Positions 50,659-60,740 of a DNA stretch of 64,000 nt are shown here, in pieces. This DNA is from Sva-07 sp963828415 (lineage in GTDB: Bacteria; Actinomycetota; Acidimicrobiia; Acidimicrobiales; Ilumatobacteraceae), in contig CAWHEI010000009.1 of the NCBI GenBank assembly GCA_963828415.1, positions 372,001 through 436,000 on the forward strand. The letters are read 5' to 3'. The notes beneath the pieces were generated by a model. The model was not told the DNA's origin and did not search any database. It saw only the letters and a list, made by a program, of their open reading frames with translations. Within the stretch, counting starts at the first letter, position 1, and each line of letters opens with the position of its first letter. The translations under genes and the position numbers were made by a program.

Positions 50659-52293
50659 CTACTTGCTGAGCTTCGGGCGCTCGGCTTCGACGTGTTCGCG
50701 CATGCGCTTCTGGATCAGCTCGCGCCGTTCCTGCAGCTCGCGGTAGGTCACGCGGTTCACCGTGGAGTCGAGACCCATCGATGCCTTCACGCCGTCCATG
50801 TCGAACTCGACCGCGCTCGGATCGACGCCGAGTTCGCGGCCCAGGCGTTCGCCGTGTTTCTGTGCGAACAGCATCGAGATGTTCGCCACCTCGGCCAGCA
50901 GGTCGAGCTCCGGTGCCAGTCGGGCGATCGCTCCGTCGAGGAACACCATGTTCTTCACGTAGAGCATCAGCTCCTTGGGGAGCTTGGCGCCGTAGCCGAG
51001 CAGCGCCTTGACGACCCGTTGCACCTCCTGGACCATCTCCTCGCCGGTGAGCGTGGTCGGGTCGATCACCTCGTCTTCGAGGCGCAGGTCCTTGATGACC
51101 GCTTCGAGGTCGGTGTCCATCGGGAGCGCACCGAGGTCGCGCAGCGCCGCCATCTGACCGCGTACGTCGTTGGTGGTGGCACCCAGCATCAACCGGAGGA
51201 ATGCGTTGCGGCGAGCGCCCGAGAGGCGACCGACGATGCCGTAGTCGAGCAGCGCCGTGCGGCCGTCGGCGAGCACGAACAGGTTGCCGCCGTGGAGGTC
51301 GCCGTGGAAGATGCCCTCGACGATGGCGCCCTCCATGAAGGCGATCATCGCCGTGCGCACGACCTCTTCGGTGTCGATGCCGGCGTCCTGCATCCCGACG
51401 ACGTCGTCGAAGTTGAAGCCGTACACCCGCTCCATCACGAGCACTCGTTTGGTGACCAGCCGCGGATGGGGGCGAGGGACGACGTACTGGTGCTGGTCGA
51501 GGTCGTGGAGCATGGCGGCGACGTCGAGCATGTTGGCGGCTTCCATGCGGAAGTCGAGTTCCTCGACGATCGTCTCGGCGAACAGCTCGACCAGCGCTGG
51601 CGGGTTGGCGAGCGCAGCGACGGGTATGCGGCCGACGAGGTACGGAGCGAGCCAGGCCATCACTCGCAGGTCCTTGCGGACCAGGCGGGCGACCGTGGTG
51701 CGCTGGACCTTGACCACGACGTTCTCGCCGGTGTGCAGCGTTGCCGCGTGCACCTGGGCGATCGATGCGGCGGCGAGCGGCTTCTCGTCGAACCACGAGA
51801 ACATGTCCTCGAGGCGGGCGCCGAGATCCTGCTCGACGGTGAGGCGCACCTCGTCGAACGGCTCGGCGGGCACCTGGTCGCGGCACTTCTTGAACTCGCT
51901 GACGAGTTCGGCGGGGAACAGGCCCTCGCCCGAGGAGATGATCTGGCCGAGCTTGATGTACGTCGGGCCGAGTGCTTCGGCGGCCAAGCGGAGGCGTCGC
52001 GACACGTCGGCGCGGCTGGCCTCCGGTGATGCGAACTTCTTCCGTCGCTTCTGCAGCAGCCACGGGGCGATCGCCGTGCCGAGGTGGCCGACGACGGTGA
52101 GGACCCGCGCGCCGGGCGGCAGCTTCGACGGCTTGGTCAGCGACGGGACTTCCGCCTGTGCCTGGCGGCGCAGGCGGGCAGCGAGGTGCGACCACCTGAT
52201 GTCGTCGCGATCGAGTTCCCAGGGGGCCTCGTCGGTGAACGATCCCCAGGCGAGGTCCGAGGGGCGGTCGGTGTCCGCAGCAGAGATCGTCAC
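50659..52293 (-). CDS. AarF/UbiB/ABC1-family atypical kinase
   Basis: 544 residues. L-G-P-T-Y-I-K-L-G-Q-I-I-S-S is the K-x-G-Q family motif. P-L-A-A-A-S-I-A-Q-V-H-A-A is the Ala-rich loop, V-V-K-V-Q carries the Lys, and E-L-D-F-R-M-E-A-A-N follows. F-H-G-D-L-H-G-G-N-L is the catalytic loop and L-L-D-Y-G-I-V-G-R-L the metal site. Family members support lipid/quinone metabolism. GTG start was chosen because upstream codons cover the divergent VOC gene. nucS follows 23 bp on. Confidence 0.9.
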   Translation of the reverse strand: MTISAADTDRPSDLAWGSFTDEAPWELDRDDIRWSHLAARLRRQAQAEVPSLTKPSKLPPGARVLTVVGHLGTAIAPWLLQKRRKKFASPEASRADVSRRLRLAAEALGPTYIKLGQIISSGEGLFPAELVSEFKKCRDQVPAEPFDEVRLTVEQDLGARLEDMFSWFDEKPLAAASIAQVHAATLHTGENVVVKVQRTTVARLVRKDLRVMAWLAPYLVGRIPVAALANPPALVELFAETIVEELDFRMEAANMLDVAAMLHDLDQHQYVVPRPHPRLVTKRVLVMERVYGFNFDDVVGMQDAGIDTEEVVRTAMIAFMEGAIVEGIFHGDLHGGNLFVLADGRTALLDYGIVGRLSGARRNAFLRLMLGATTNDVRGQMAALRDLGALPMDTDLEAVIKDLRLEDEVIDPTTLTGEEMVQEVQRVVKALLGYGAKLPKELMLYVKNMVFLDGAIARLAPELDLLAEVANISMLFAQKHGERLGRELGVDPSAVEFDMDGVKASMGLDSTVNRVTYRELQERRELIQKRMREHVEAERPKLSK

Positions 52294-52347
52294 CCCGCCA
52301 TGATGCCGGATTCTCGGAGATTCGTCGCCGCGAGGCAACATCGCGTC

Positions 52348-52812
52348 ATGACTGCACGACCGTTCCGCGTCCTCGGCCTCCAACAGATCGCCATCGGTGG
52401 TCTCGACAAGGGGGCGCTGACCGGTCTGTGGACCGGTCTGCTCGGTGTCGAGAAGGTCGGCGACTACGTCAGCGAGAACGAGAACGTCGACGAGGACATC
52501 CTCCGGCTGGGCGACGGCCCGCACGCGGTCGAGATCGATCTGATGCAGCCACTCGACCCCGAGCGTTCACCGAAGGTCCACGTTCCGACGCTCAACCACG
52601 TCGGCGTGTGGATCGACGACCTGGCGGCGTGTGTCGACTGGCTCACCGAACAGGGAGTGCGCTTCACGCCGGGCGGGATCCGCAAGGGCGCCGCCGGTCA
52701 CGACGTGTGCTTCATCCATCCGAAGGGCAACGACGACTCCCCACGCAGCGGCGAGGGCGTGCTGATCGAACTCGTGCAGGCACCGCCCGACGTGATCGCT
52801 GCCCTGGGCTGA
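52348..52812 (+). CDS. VOC-superfamily protein (methylmalonyl-CoA epimerase-like)
   Basis: 154 residues. L-G-L-Q-Q-I-A-I-G, then G-D-Y-V-S-E-N-E-N-V-D, E-I-D-L-M-Q-P; second half L-N-H-V-G-V-W-I-D-D-L and C-F-I-H-P-K-G...G-V-L-I-E-L-V-Q. The Q-x-x-I, H-x-G and E-L-V-Q positions and the F-I-H-P-K segment resemble methylmalonyl-CoA epimerase relatives. Its stop overlaps the next ATG (TGATG). With the CoA transferase after it, an acyl-CoA role is likely. Confidence 0.82.
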   Translation: MTARPFRVLGLQQIAIGGLDKGALTGLWTGLLGVEKVGDYVSENENVDEDILRLGDGPHAVEIDLMQPLDPERSPKVHVPTLNHVGVWIDDLAACVDWLTEQGVRFTPGGIRKGAAGHDVCFIHPKGNDDSPRSGEGVLIELVQAPPDVIAALG

Positions 52813-53987
52813 TGGACGCCTCGGGGGGATCGGGGCCGCTCGCGGGGGTGCGGGTGGTCGAGCTCGGGGTGTGGGTCGCAGGTCCGGCTGCCGGCGGGAT
52901 CATGGCCGACTGGGGCGCCGACGTGATCAAGGTCGAATCGGCCGGAGGTGACCCGCAGCGGGCGGTGTTCGGCTCGGTCGGCCTCGACGGGTCGATGCCC
53001 GTGCCGCCCTTCGAGGTCGACAACCGCGGCAAACGTTCGATGGTGCTCGACCTGCGCGACTTCGACGACCATGCGGTGTTCGATCGGCTCCTGTCGACCG
53101 CCGACGTGCTGGTGACCAACATGCGGCCCGGCGCGCTGGAGCGCCTCGAACTCGGGCCGGATCGGGTGTGCGCTCGCCACCCTCGCCTGGTCTACGGGGC
53201 GATCTCCGGCTACGGGCTCGAAGGCGAGGACCGCGACCGCGCCGGCTACGACATCGGTGCGTTCTGGGCGCGCTCGGGGCTCGCCCACACGATGGTGCCG
53301 CCCGGCGAGATGCCGCCGGGATTGCGGTCCGGGATGGGCGACCATCAGACCGGGATGGCGCTCGTGGCCGGTGTGATGGCGAAGCTGTTCGACCGCGAAC
53401 GGACAGGGCGTGGCGGTCTCGTCTCGACCAGCCTGCTGCGCACGGGGATGTACTCGATTGCGTGGGACTTCGGTATCCAGCTGCAGTTCGACCGTCGGGA
53501 GTCGACCAAGTCGCGCGAGAAGAGCCGGGCCCCGCTGATCAACAGCTATCGGGCGGGCGACGAGCGGGTCTTCTGGTTGATCTGCCTGGAGGCCGACCGG
53601 CACTGGCCGCAGGTGCTGGCGGCGCTGGAGCGGCCGGATCTCGCCGGCGATCCTCGCTACGCCGATGCGACCGCTCGGATGCGACACGCAGCCGACCTGA
53701 TCGCCGAGCTCGACGCCGCCTTTGCGACCCGTTCGCTCTCGGAATGGGCGGAGCGCTTCGACGAGCACGACGTGTGGTGGGCGCCGGTGCAGTCGATCGT
53801 CGACGTGATCGCCGATCCGCAGGCGCAGCCGGGCTTCGTGGAGATGGTCCCTCGCGACGACGGCGAACCGTTCCGCGCCGTCGCCACGCCCGTCGACTTC
53901 GACGGTCATGCGCTGCACGTGGGTCCGGTTCCCAAACTCGGCGAACACACCGCCGAGATCCTCGACGAACTGCGCCACCTGCACTGA
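52812..53987 (+). CDS. CaiB/BaiF-family (family III) CoA transferase
   Basis: 391 residues. L-A-G-V-R-V-V-E-L-G-V-W-V-A-G-P-A-A-G and L-G/W-G-A-D-V-I-K-V-E start. N-R-G-K-R-S-M-V-L-D-L, A-D-V-L-V-T-N-M-R-P-G-A-L and G-Y-D-I-G-A-F-W-A-R-S-G (with the catalytic Asp) follow. These are family III CoA transferase landmarks. Moves CoA between carboxylates; substrate unknown. Translationally coupled with the VOC gene. Two repeats follow its end. Confidence 0.9.
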   Translation: MDASGGSGPLAGVRVVELGVWVAGPAAGGIMADWGADVIKVESAGGDPQRAVFGSVGLDGSMPVPPFEVDNRGKRSMVLDLRDFDDHAVFDRLLSTADVLVTNMRPGALERLELGPDRVCARHPRLVYGAISGYGLEGEDRDRAGYDIGAFWARSGLAHTMVPPGEMPPGLRSGMGDHQTGMALVAGVMAKLFDRERTGRGGLVSTSLLRTGMYSIAWDFGIQLQFDRRESTKSREKSRAPLINSYRAGDERVFWLICLEADRHWPQVLAALERPDLAGDPRYADATARMRHAADLIAELDAAFATRSLSEWAERFDEHDVWWAPVQSIVDVIADPQAQPGFVEMVPRDDGEPFRAVATPVDFDGHALHVGPVPKLGEHTAEILDELRHLH

Positions 53988-54011
53988 CCCACCCGGCTGC
54001 CCGACCCGGTT

Positions 54012-54052
54012 GCGATGAGCCAAACCGCCGTATCCGGTCGGTTCGCTCATCG
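54012..54052. repeat. GATGAGC inverted repeat, unit C
   Basis: GCGATGAGCC...TTCGCTCATCG with GTATCCGGTCGG core. It lies between convergent CoA transferase and enoyl-CoA hydratase genes. One mismatch in the left arm. Confidence 0.6.
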
Positions 54053-54072
54053 GCGGGCCCGGGGCTGGGCTA

Positions 54073-54113
54073 GCGATGAGCGAAACCGCCGTATCCGGTC
54101 GGTTCGCTCATCG
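54073..54113. repeat. GATGAGC inverted repeat, unit D
   Basis: Same orientation as unit C and nearly identical, 20 bp further on. Could serve as a bidirectional terminator. Confidence 0.6.
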
Positions 54114-54133
54114 GCGGGAAGGCTCGGCGTGGG

Positions 54134-54958
54134 TCAGAAGTTGGGTGGGCGTTTCTCGGTGAGGGCGGCGACACCTTCGCGGTACTCGGCGGTGCCCATC
54201 GCCTGATCGAGGAGCCGGAGCGAGTCAGCGATCGAGGCAGCGGGGTCGTGGCGGAGAAGGTCGGCGGTGAGCTGGCGTTTGGCGGTGGTCACGGCGTTCG
54301 GCCCGGTGGTCGAGGCAAGGAGTCGTGCGTACGACTGCGCCGCAGCCAGGGTCGCCTCGCCATCGGCCTCCACGCCGTTCCAGAGCCCCCAATCGGCAGT
54401 GTCCGTGCCGGTGACCGCGCGACTGGACAGGAGCAGATCGTTCGCCCGGGTGACCCCGACCAGGCGCGGCAGGATCCAACTCATCCCGTACTCGGCAGGC
54501 AGTCCGAGCTTGGCGGCGGCGGTGGTGAGCTTGGCGTCGGCTGCCACGAATCGGAGGTCGCACCAGAGCGCGAGTGCCAGTCCGACGCCGGCACACGCAC
54601 CATTGACGGCAGCGATGATCGGCAGTCGATATCCGAGCTGCCAGACGAAGTCGGCGTCGATGCGCTCACCGCCGCCCGGAGTGGCCGGCTCGGCGGGCAG
54701 TCCGTTGTCGTAGCCGCCGCGTTCGCCGTGGCCTTCCAGTGCCTTGGAGTCGCCACCGACACAGAACGCCGGGGGAGTTCCCGTCACGACCACGGCACGC
54801 ACATCGTTGCGGTGCTCGAGGTCGGCCATCACCTGGCGGTACTCGGTGTGCATGGTGCCCGTCCATGCGTTGTGGCGGTGCGGTCGGTGGAGCCACACGG
54901 TGGCGGTGCGGTCGGCTACCTCCCAGCGGATCGCCGTCAGGACGCCGCTCGACGGCAT
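54134..54958 (-). CDS. Enoyl-CoA hydratase/isomerase-family protein
   Basis: 274 residues. V-W-L-H-R-P-H-R-H-N-A-W-T, then F-C-V-G-G-D-S-K-A-L-E (first oxyanion region), and N-G-A-C-A-G-V-G-L-A-L-A-L-W-C-D (second). G-L-P-A-E-Y-G-M-S-W-I-L-P-R-L carries the usual catalytic-region Glu. Crotonase fold; hydration or isomerisation of an enoyl-CoA. The start could instead be TTG 54970, overlapping the cysQ stop. Transcribed after cysQ. Confidence 0.88.
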   Translation of the reverse strand: MPSSGVLTAIRWEVADRTATVWLHRPHRHNAWTGTMHTEYRQVMADLEHRNDVRAVVVTGTPPAFCVGGDSKALEGHGERGGYDNGLPAEPATPGGGERIDADFVWQLGYRLPIIAAVNGACAGVGLALALWCDLRFVAADAKLTTAAAKLGLPAEYGMSWILPRLVGVTRANDLLLSSRAVTGTDTADWGLWNGVEADGEATLAAAQSYARLLASTTGPNAVTTAKRQLTADLLRHDPAASIADSLRLLDQAMGTAEYREGVAALTEKRPPNF

Positions 54959-54966
54959 CGACTCGC

Positions 54967-55719
54967 TCAACCCCACATCGCTTTCAGCACGGATTCGGCC
55001 AACTCGGGCCGACACACGATGAAGTCGGGGAGCCACGGGTCGCGGTCGTTGTAGACGATCGGCGAGCCGTCGAGGCGGCTGACGTGGAACCCGGAGGCGA
55101 GCGCCACGCCCGCAGGCGCTGCGGAATCCCACTGGTACATGCCGCCGTCGTGGACGTAGATGTCGGTCTCGCCCATCACGACCGACATCGCCTTCGCGCC
55201 GGCCGAGCCGAGCCGTACGGCATCGCAGTCGAGCCCTTCGACGACGAGCACGGCGGCGTACGGTGCCCGGGAGCGAGACGTGACCAGGATCGGCCGCTCC
55301 CGATCGAACGGCGGCATCGGCGTGGGATCGTCGGTCGTGAAGGTGCGACCGACGGCGGGGAGGCTCACGGCGGCGGCGCCGAAGCGGTCGTGCTCCCACA
55401 GCGCAATGTGCACTGCCCAGTCGATGCGGCCCTGCTCGCCGAACTCGCGGGTGCCGTCGAGCGGGTCGACGATCCATACGCGATCGGCTCCGAAACGCCG
55501 CGGGTCCTCGCGGCCCTCCTCCGACAGCACGGCGTCGTCGGGGCGATGCGTCGCGAACTCGTGAGCGAGGAATCGCTGTGCGGCGGCGTCGCCCGCGTCC
55601 TTGACGTCCCAGGTCGACGCTCCCGCGGCGAACATCTTCTCGCGGAGCTCCAACAGCAGGTGACCGGCCTGCGTCGCCAGGCGCGTGGCGAGCTGACCGT
55701 CGGTCTCCGTGAGGGGCAT
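54967..55719 (-). CDS. cysQ: 3'(2'),5'-bisphosphate nucleotidase CysQ (IMPase family)
   Basis: 250 residues. A-V-L-S-E-E-G-R-E-D, V-W-I-V-D-P-L-D-G-T-R-E-F and Q-W-D-S-A-A-P-A-G-V are the three metal/phosphate motifs. D-W-A-V-H-I-A-L-W, G-S-A-G-A-K-A-M and S-R-L-D-G-S-P match mycobacterial CysQ as I recall it. It removes PAP made in sulfate assimilation. A palindrome lies just upstream, and ettA before it. Confidence 0.88.
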   Translation of the reverse strand: MPLTETDGQLATRLATQAGHLLLELREKMFAAGASTWDVKDAGDAAAQRFLAHEFATHRPDDAVLSEEGREDPRRFGADRVWIVDPLDGTREFGEQGRIDWAVHIALWEHDRFGAAAVSLPAVGRTFTTDDPTPMPPFDRERPILVTSRSRAPYAAVLVVEGLDCDAVRLGSAGAKAMSVVMGETDIYVHDGGMYQWDSAAPAGVALASGFHVSRLDGSPIVYNDRDPWLPDFIVCRPELAESVLKAMWG

Positions 55720-55738
55720 CGAGTCAGTCTGCCAGCTG

Positions 55739-55769
55739 GATTACATCGCGGGTCTGACCCCTGATGTAA

Positions 55770-55771
<2 letters not shown>
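55739..55771. terminator. 33-bp palindrome, GATTACATC subfamily, on the ettA stop
   Basis: GATTACATCGCGGGTC, central T, GACCCCTGATGTAATC with two mismatches. The ettA TGA overlaps its edge. Opposite orientation to 18929 and 44199. Confidence 0.6.
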
Positions 55772-57443
<1,672 letters not shown>

Positions 57444-57466
57444 GGTGACGCCGAGGCTACCGGCAC

Positions 57467-57537
57467 CCCACCCACCCGAATTTCGGAGCTCACGTCGCGC
57501 TCGACGCGACGACGGCTCCGAAATTCGGGTGGGTGGG
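57467..57537. repeat. 71-bp nested hairpin, CCCGAATTTCGGAGC family, copy 2
   Basis: Perfect 23-nt outer arms (57467-57489, 57515-57537) enclose a second perfect stem CGTCGCG/CGCGACG with loop CTCGA. It is the strongest DNA inverted repeat in the window, in the gap between divergent ettA and the GGDEF/EAL gene. Confidence 0.75.
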
Positions 57538-57637
57538 TGAGCAGGACCCGCCTGCAGTCACGGGTCAAGAAGCTCCGCCGAGATCCCGATACCCATCGTG
57601 GTCGACATGCAGTCGACGGGCGAGTGGGCGGAACAGC

Positions 57638-59779
57638 GTGGCAACAGCACGACATGAACTCGAGGTTGACGGGATCAGAGCGCGTCGGCGCGCGTCAAGC
57701 TTGGCGGCCTGGCAGGTTCCCGATCGTCTTGCGCTGACGATCGCCGCATTCGGCACGTTGTCAGTCGCAGTCGCAGTCGTCATCGCCGTCATCCGAACCG
57801 ACCTGGACAGCGAGCCGCCGAGTGTCGACTGGCAGGTGCTGGCGTTCCTCGCGCTCGGGCTTCTCGTCGGTGAAACGAGCCGCCGGTGTTGGATCCGTTC
57901 CGGCCCGAACACCTACGTCACCCCCGTCTATCTCTTTGCATTCACACTCCTGCTCGTCGGCTCGCCGACTGGGGCAGTGTTGGCGTCGATGGTCGGGACA
58001 GTGGCCCATGCGCTCGTCGTGCACGCCACCCCGATCTCGACGCTGATCCGGTTGTCCAAGGTGACGCTGACGGTGGGCTCGGCGTCGTCGGTGTCGATGT
58101 GGCTCGACGCGACCTGGTCGATGGACAACGTCGCCGGGGTCTCGTGGCGTTGGGTGGTCGGCGCGACGATGATCGGAACGACCATCCTCCTGGTCGACGG
58201 CATCGTCACGGCGATCGATGAAACGTCGCGCTCGCGAGTCGCGCTCGCAACCAGCCTCGCGCACGGTATCGGTGCGCGGGTGACTGCCGAGGGTGCACTG
58301 CTGTCGCTTGCACCGATCTGGATCGTCGGCGTCGAGTTCAGCCGAGCGCTTGCGCCCCTGCTCGCGATCACGACGGTGCTCGTCTTCCAGTCGACGAGGC
58401 AGGCCTTCGAGCGCGCGTACGAGGCGCGTCACGATGCGTTGACGGGCCTGGCGAACCGTCGGGCCTTCGCCGAGCGCGTGGACATGGTCGTCGGTGGCGC
58501 CGGTGGATCGACATCGGCGATGGTGATGCTGATCGACCTGGATCGGTTCAAGGAGGTCAACGACGAGTTGGGACATGACGTCGGTGACGCGCTGCTCGCG
58601 GCGTTCGCCCGGCGACTCGCCGACAGTTTGCCGCCCAAGGCCGTGGCCTCGAGGCTGGCCGGGGACGAGTTCGCCGTGCTCCAACCGCTGCGAACGAGCG
58701 CGGAGGGCAGTGAGGAGGTCGAGAGCCTGGTGCGCTCACTGAGCGCTGAGCTCGCGCAGCCGCTCTCGGTCCGCGGGTTCCCGATCCGCGTCGACGTGAG
58801 CGTCGGCGTGGCGTTCGCTCCGCGGCACGGTCGGTCGGCGTCGGATCTGCTGCGCGCGGCCGACATCGCGATGTACCGTGCGAAGCGGCTCGCCACGAAG
58901 GTCGAGCGGTACGACGACTGTGTTCGCGTCCAACGACGCGGCCGCGTCGAGCTGTTGGCCGACATCGACAGGGCCCTGGCCGAGGGCCAATTCAGCGTGT
59001 ACTTCCAGCCGCAGGTGCGCATGGACACGGGCGCGGCCGACACGGTCGAGGCACTCATCCGTTGGGATCACCCCGTGTACGGCAGGATCCAGCCGAACGA
59101 CTTCATCGCACTCGTCGAGCAGACCGAGCTGATCGGACCGGTGACCGAGATGGTGCTGCGGACCTCGACACAGGGCTTGCGGATGTCCGGAATCGACGAC
59201 GTGAAGCTGGCCGTCAACGTGTCGCGTCGGAGCCTGCAGGATCGGAACTTCTCAGCGCTCGTCCTCAGGGTGCTCGGCGAGGTCGGTTTCCTGCCTTCGC
59301 GCCTGGAAGTCGAGGTGACCGAACGGGCGTTGGGGTCCAATCCGGAGCACTCGTGGTTCACGGTCGATCGGCTCCGGGAGGCCGGCGTCTCGATCGCCAT
59401 CGACGACTTCGGTACCGGGTATTCGTCGTTCGAGACGCTGCGGCAACTCCCCGTCGACCGCTTGAAGGTCGACGCGGTGTTCGTCGGCGGGCTGCTCTCG
59501 AACCAGGCAGATCGTGTGATCGTCGAGAGCGTCGTCGACCTCGCACATCGGCTGGGTTTCGACGTGGTCGCCGAGGGGCTCGAGACGAGTGACACCTGGA
59601 ACGCACTCGCCGCCCTCGGTTGCGACTTCGCTCAGGGATTCGGCATAGCCCATCCAATGCCGTTGGCCGACCTGCGGGCCTGGCTCACGAGACGGGCTGC
59701 GGCGATCGCAGGTCCACTTCCGACTCCCGTGGGTGATCAGATGCCGGCCCCGCGTCTCGAACCGCTCCGTCCGGTCTGA
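57638..59779 (+). CDS. Membrane GGDEF/EAL cyclic-di-GMP protein
   Basis: About 713 residues from GTG. N-terminal membrane region with about six or seven helices (33-255). GGDEF domain (about 263-425) has R-L-A-G-D-E-F (341-345), a usual active variant; no R-x-x-D inhibitory site is seen before it. EAL domain (about 440-700) keeps E-A-L-I-R-W, E-V-T-E-R-A-L, D-D-F-G-T-G-Y-S-S, L-K-V-D and E-G-L-E-T. Both activities are possible. Sensor unknown. An upstream start at 57533 would overlap the hairpin. Confidence 0.88.
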   Translation: MATARHELEVDGIRARRRASSLAAWQVPDRLALTIAAFGTLSVAVAVVIAVIRTDLDSEPPSVDWQVLAFLALGLLVGETSRRCWIRSGPNTYVTPVYLFAFTLLLVGSPTGAVLASMVGTVAHALVVHATPISTLIRLSKVTLTVGSASSVSMWLDATWSMDNVAGVSWRWVVGATMIGTTILLVDGIVTAIDETSRSRVALATSLAHGIGARVTAEGALLSLAPIWIVGVEFSRALAPLLAITTVLVFQSTRQAFERAYEARHDALTGLANRRAFAERVDMVVGGAGGSTSAMVMLIDLDRFKEVNDELGHDVGDALLAAFARRLADSLPPKAVASRLAGDEFAVLQPLRTSAEGSEEVESLVRSLSAELAQPLSVRGFPIRVDVSVGVAFAPRHGRSASDLLRAADIAMYRAKRLATKVERYDDCVRVQRRGRVELLADIDRALAEGQFSVYFQPQVRMDTGAADTVEALIRWDHPVYGRIQPNDFIALVEQTELIGPVTEMVLRTSTQGLRMSGIDDVKLAVNVSRRSLQDRNFSALVLRVLGEVGFLPSRLEVEVTERALGSNPEHSWFTVDRLREAGVSIAIDDFGTGYSSFETLRQLPVDRLKVDAVFVGGLLSNQADRVIVESVVDLAHRLGFDVVAEGLETSDTWNALAALGCDFAQGFGIAHPMPLADLRAWLTRRAAAIAGPLPTPVGDQMPAPRLEPLRPV

Positions 59780-59796
59780 GCATCCCGCTGTTGCCG

Positions 59797-60294
59797 TCAG
59801 TGGCGCTTGACGCCGCCGTACTTCATGCGGGTGTCGCTCATTGCTGCCGGTCGGGCATCGTCGTCATGGATCCCGGCGTCGACAATCTCGCCGACGAACA
59901 GCGTGTGGGTGCCGAGGTCGAGGGTGTGACGGACTTCGCAGTCGATCCAGGCGAGTGCATCGTCGAACATCGGGGCGCCCGTGGTCGCTGCACGCACCGC
60001 CCAACCGTTCAACGTCTTGCCGTCGTCGACAGCAGGCTTGGAGAACTTGACGAACGGGCGCGTGTTCTCGCTGTCCCACAGGTTGATCGTGAATGCGCCA
60101 CTGGCCGAGATCAGCCGATGCGTGACGGCCGAGTTGTCGACCCCGATACCGATCAGCACCGGTTCCATCGAGAGCTGCGTGATCCAACTGGTGGTCATCG
60201 CGTTGCGTTCGCCGTCGTGCGCCGAGCCCACCAGGGCGAGTGCGTTCGGGATCTTCCAGGTGATCCGGTTGATCAGTTCGTCGTCGAGAGCCAT
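59797..60294 (-). CDS. Flavin reductase-like (FMN-binding split barrel) protein
   Basis: 165 residues. W-K-I-P-N-A-L-A-L-V-G-S-A, then N-A-M-T-T-S-W-I-T-Q-L-S-M-E-P-V-L-I-G-I-G-V, F-T-I-N-L-W, and G-E-I-V-D-A-G of the flavin-reductase domain. It reduces or binds FMN with NAD(P)H. Convergent with the GGDEF gene (17 bp). TACCAT 6 nt before ATG. Confidence 0.87.
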   Translation of the reverse strand: MALDDELINRITWKIPNALALVGSAHDGERNAMTTSWITQLSMEPVLIGIGVDNSAVTHRLISASGAFTINLWDSENTRPFVKFSKPAVDDGKTLNGWAVRAATTGAPMFDDALAWIDCEVRHTLDLGTHTLFVGEIVDAGIHDDDARPAAMSDTRMKYGGVKRH

Positions 60295-60300
60295 GTCGCC

Positions 60301-60306
60301 ATGGTA
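60301..60306 (-). promoter_or_regulatory. -10 TACCAT of the flavin reductase gene
   Basis: TACCAT on the minus strand, 6 nt before ATG. Confidence 0.4.
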
Positions 60307-60323
60307 GGAGCCGCCGCTAGGTC

Positions 60324-60740
60324 GTGGCGTGGGTCGACCTGGTCGTGCCGCCGATGGCGGTGCCGCGGCCGTGGGTCCTCGACGGGGAATACCACGTCGA
60401 CGTCGCCGATCGGCGGAGCTGGGTGCGTGAGAACCTGCAGTCCTACTGGCGCAGCGTGGGGGCGAGCCTGCGCGCGGAAATCGAGGCCGACCAGACCATC
60501 GAGACCGCCGACGGGGCCGTGCTCGAGTGGGTGGCACTCGGGGTCGCCCGCATGCTCCACACCTGGGAGAACGGCGACGTGGCGTCGAAGTCGGCCGCCG
60601 GTGCGTGGGTCGCAGAGCGGGCGCCCGACTTCGCCGACATGCTCCTCGCTGCGGTGAACCTGCGATCTGAACCGGGCCTCGCCACCAGGCCCCACCTACT
60701 CGATGCCGCAACGTTCACGGATGTGATCGTCGAGAGTCTG
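60324..60740 (+). pseudogene. Remnant of an aminoglycoside adenylyltransferase-like protein (DUF4111 part)
   Basis: A GTG-opened frame with V-L-E-W-V-A-L-G-V-A-R-M-L-H-T-W-E-N-G-D-V-A-S-K-S-A-A-G-A-W, resembling the C-terminal helical DUF4111 domain of AadA/ANT(3'') (V-L-x-x-x-R-x-L-x-T-x-x-G-x-x-x-S-K-x-x-A-G-x-W). The nucleotidyltransferase half with G-S and D-x-D is missing; upstream is the flavin reductase. The frame runs on without stop into the antisense of the next gene. I infer a truncated remnant. It could be a free-standing DUF4111-like protein. Confidence 0.45.

Noticed and set aside
58610..58690. A-G-D-E-F as an inactive GGDEF domain
   Set aside because: Ala in the first position is tolerated in active diguanylate cyclases, so activity cannot be excluded.
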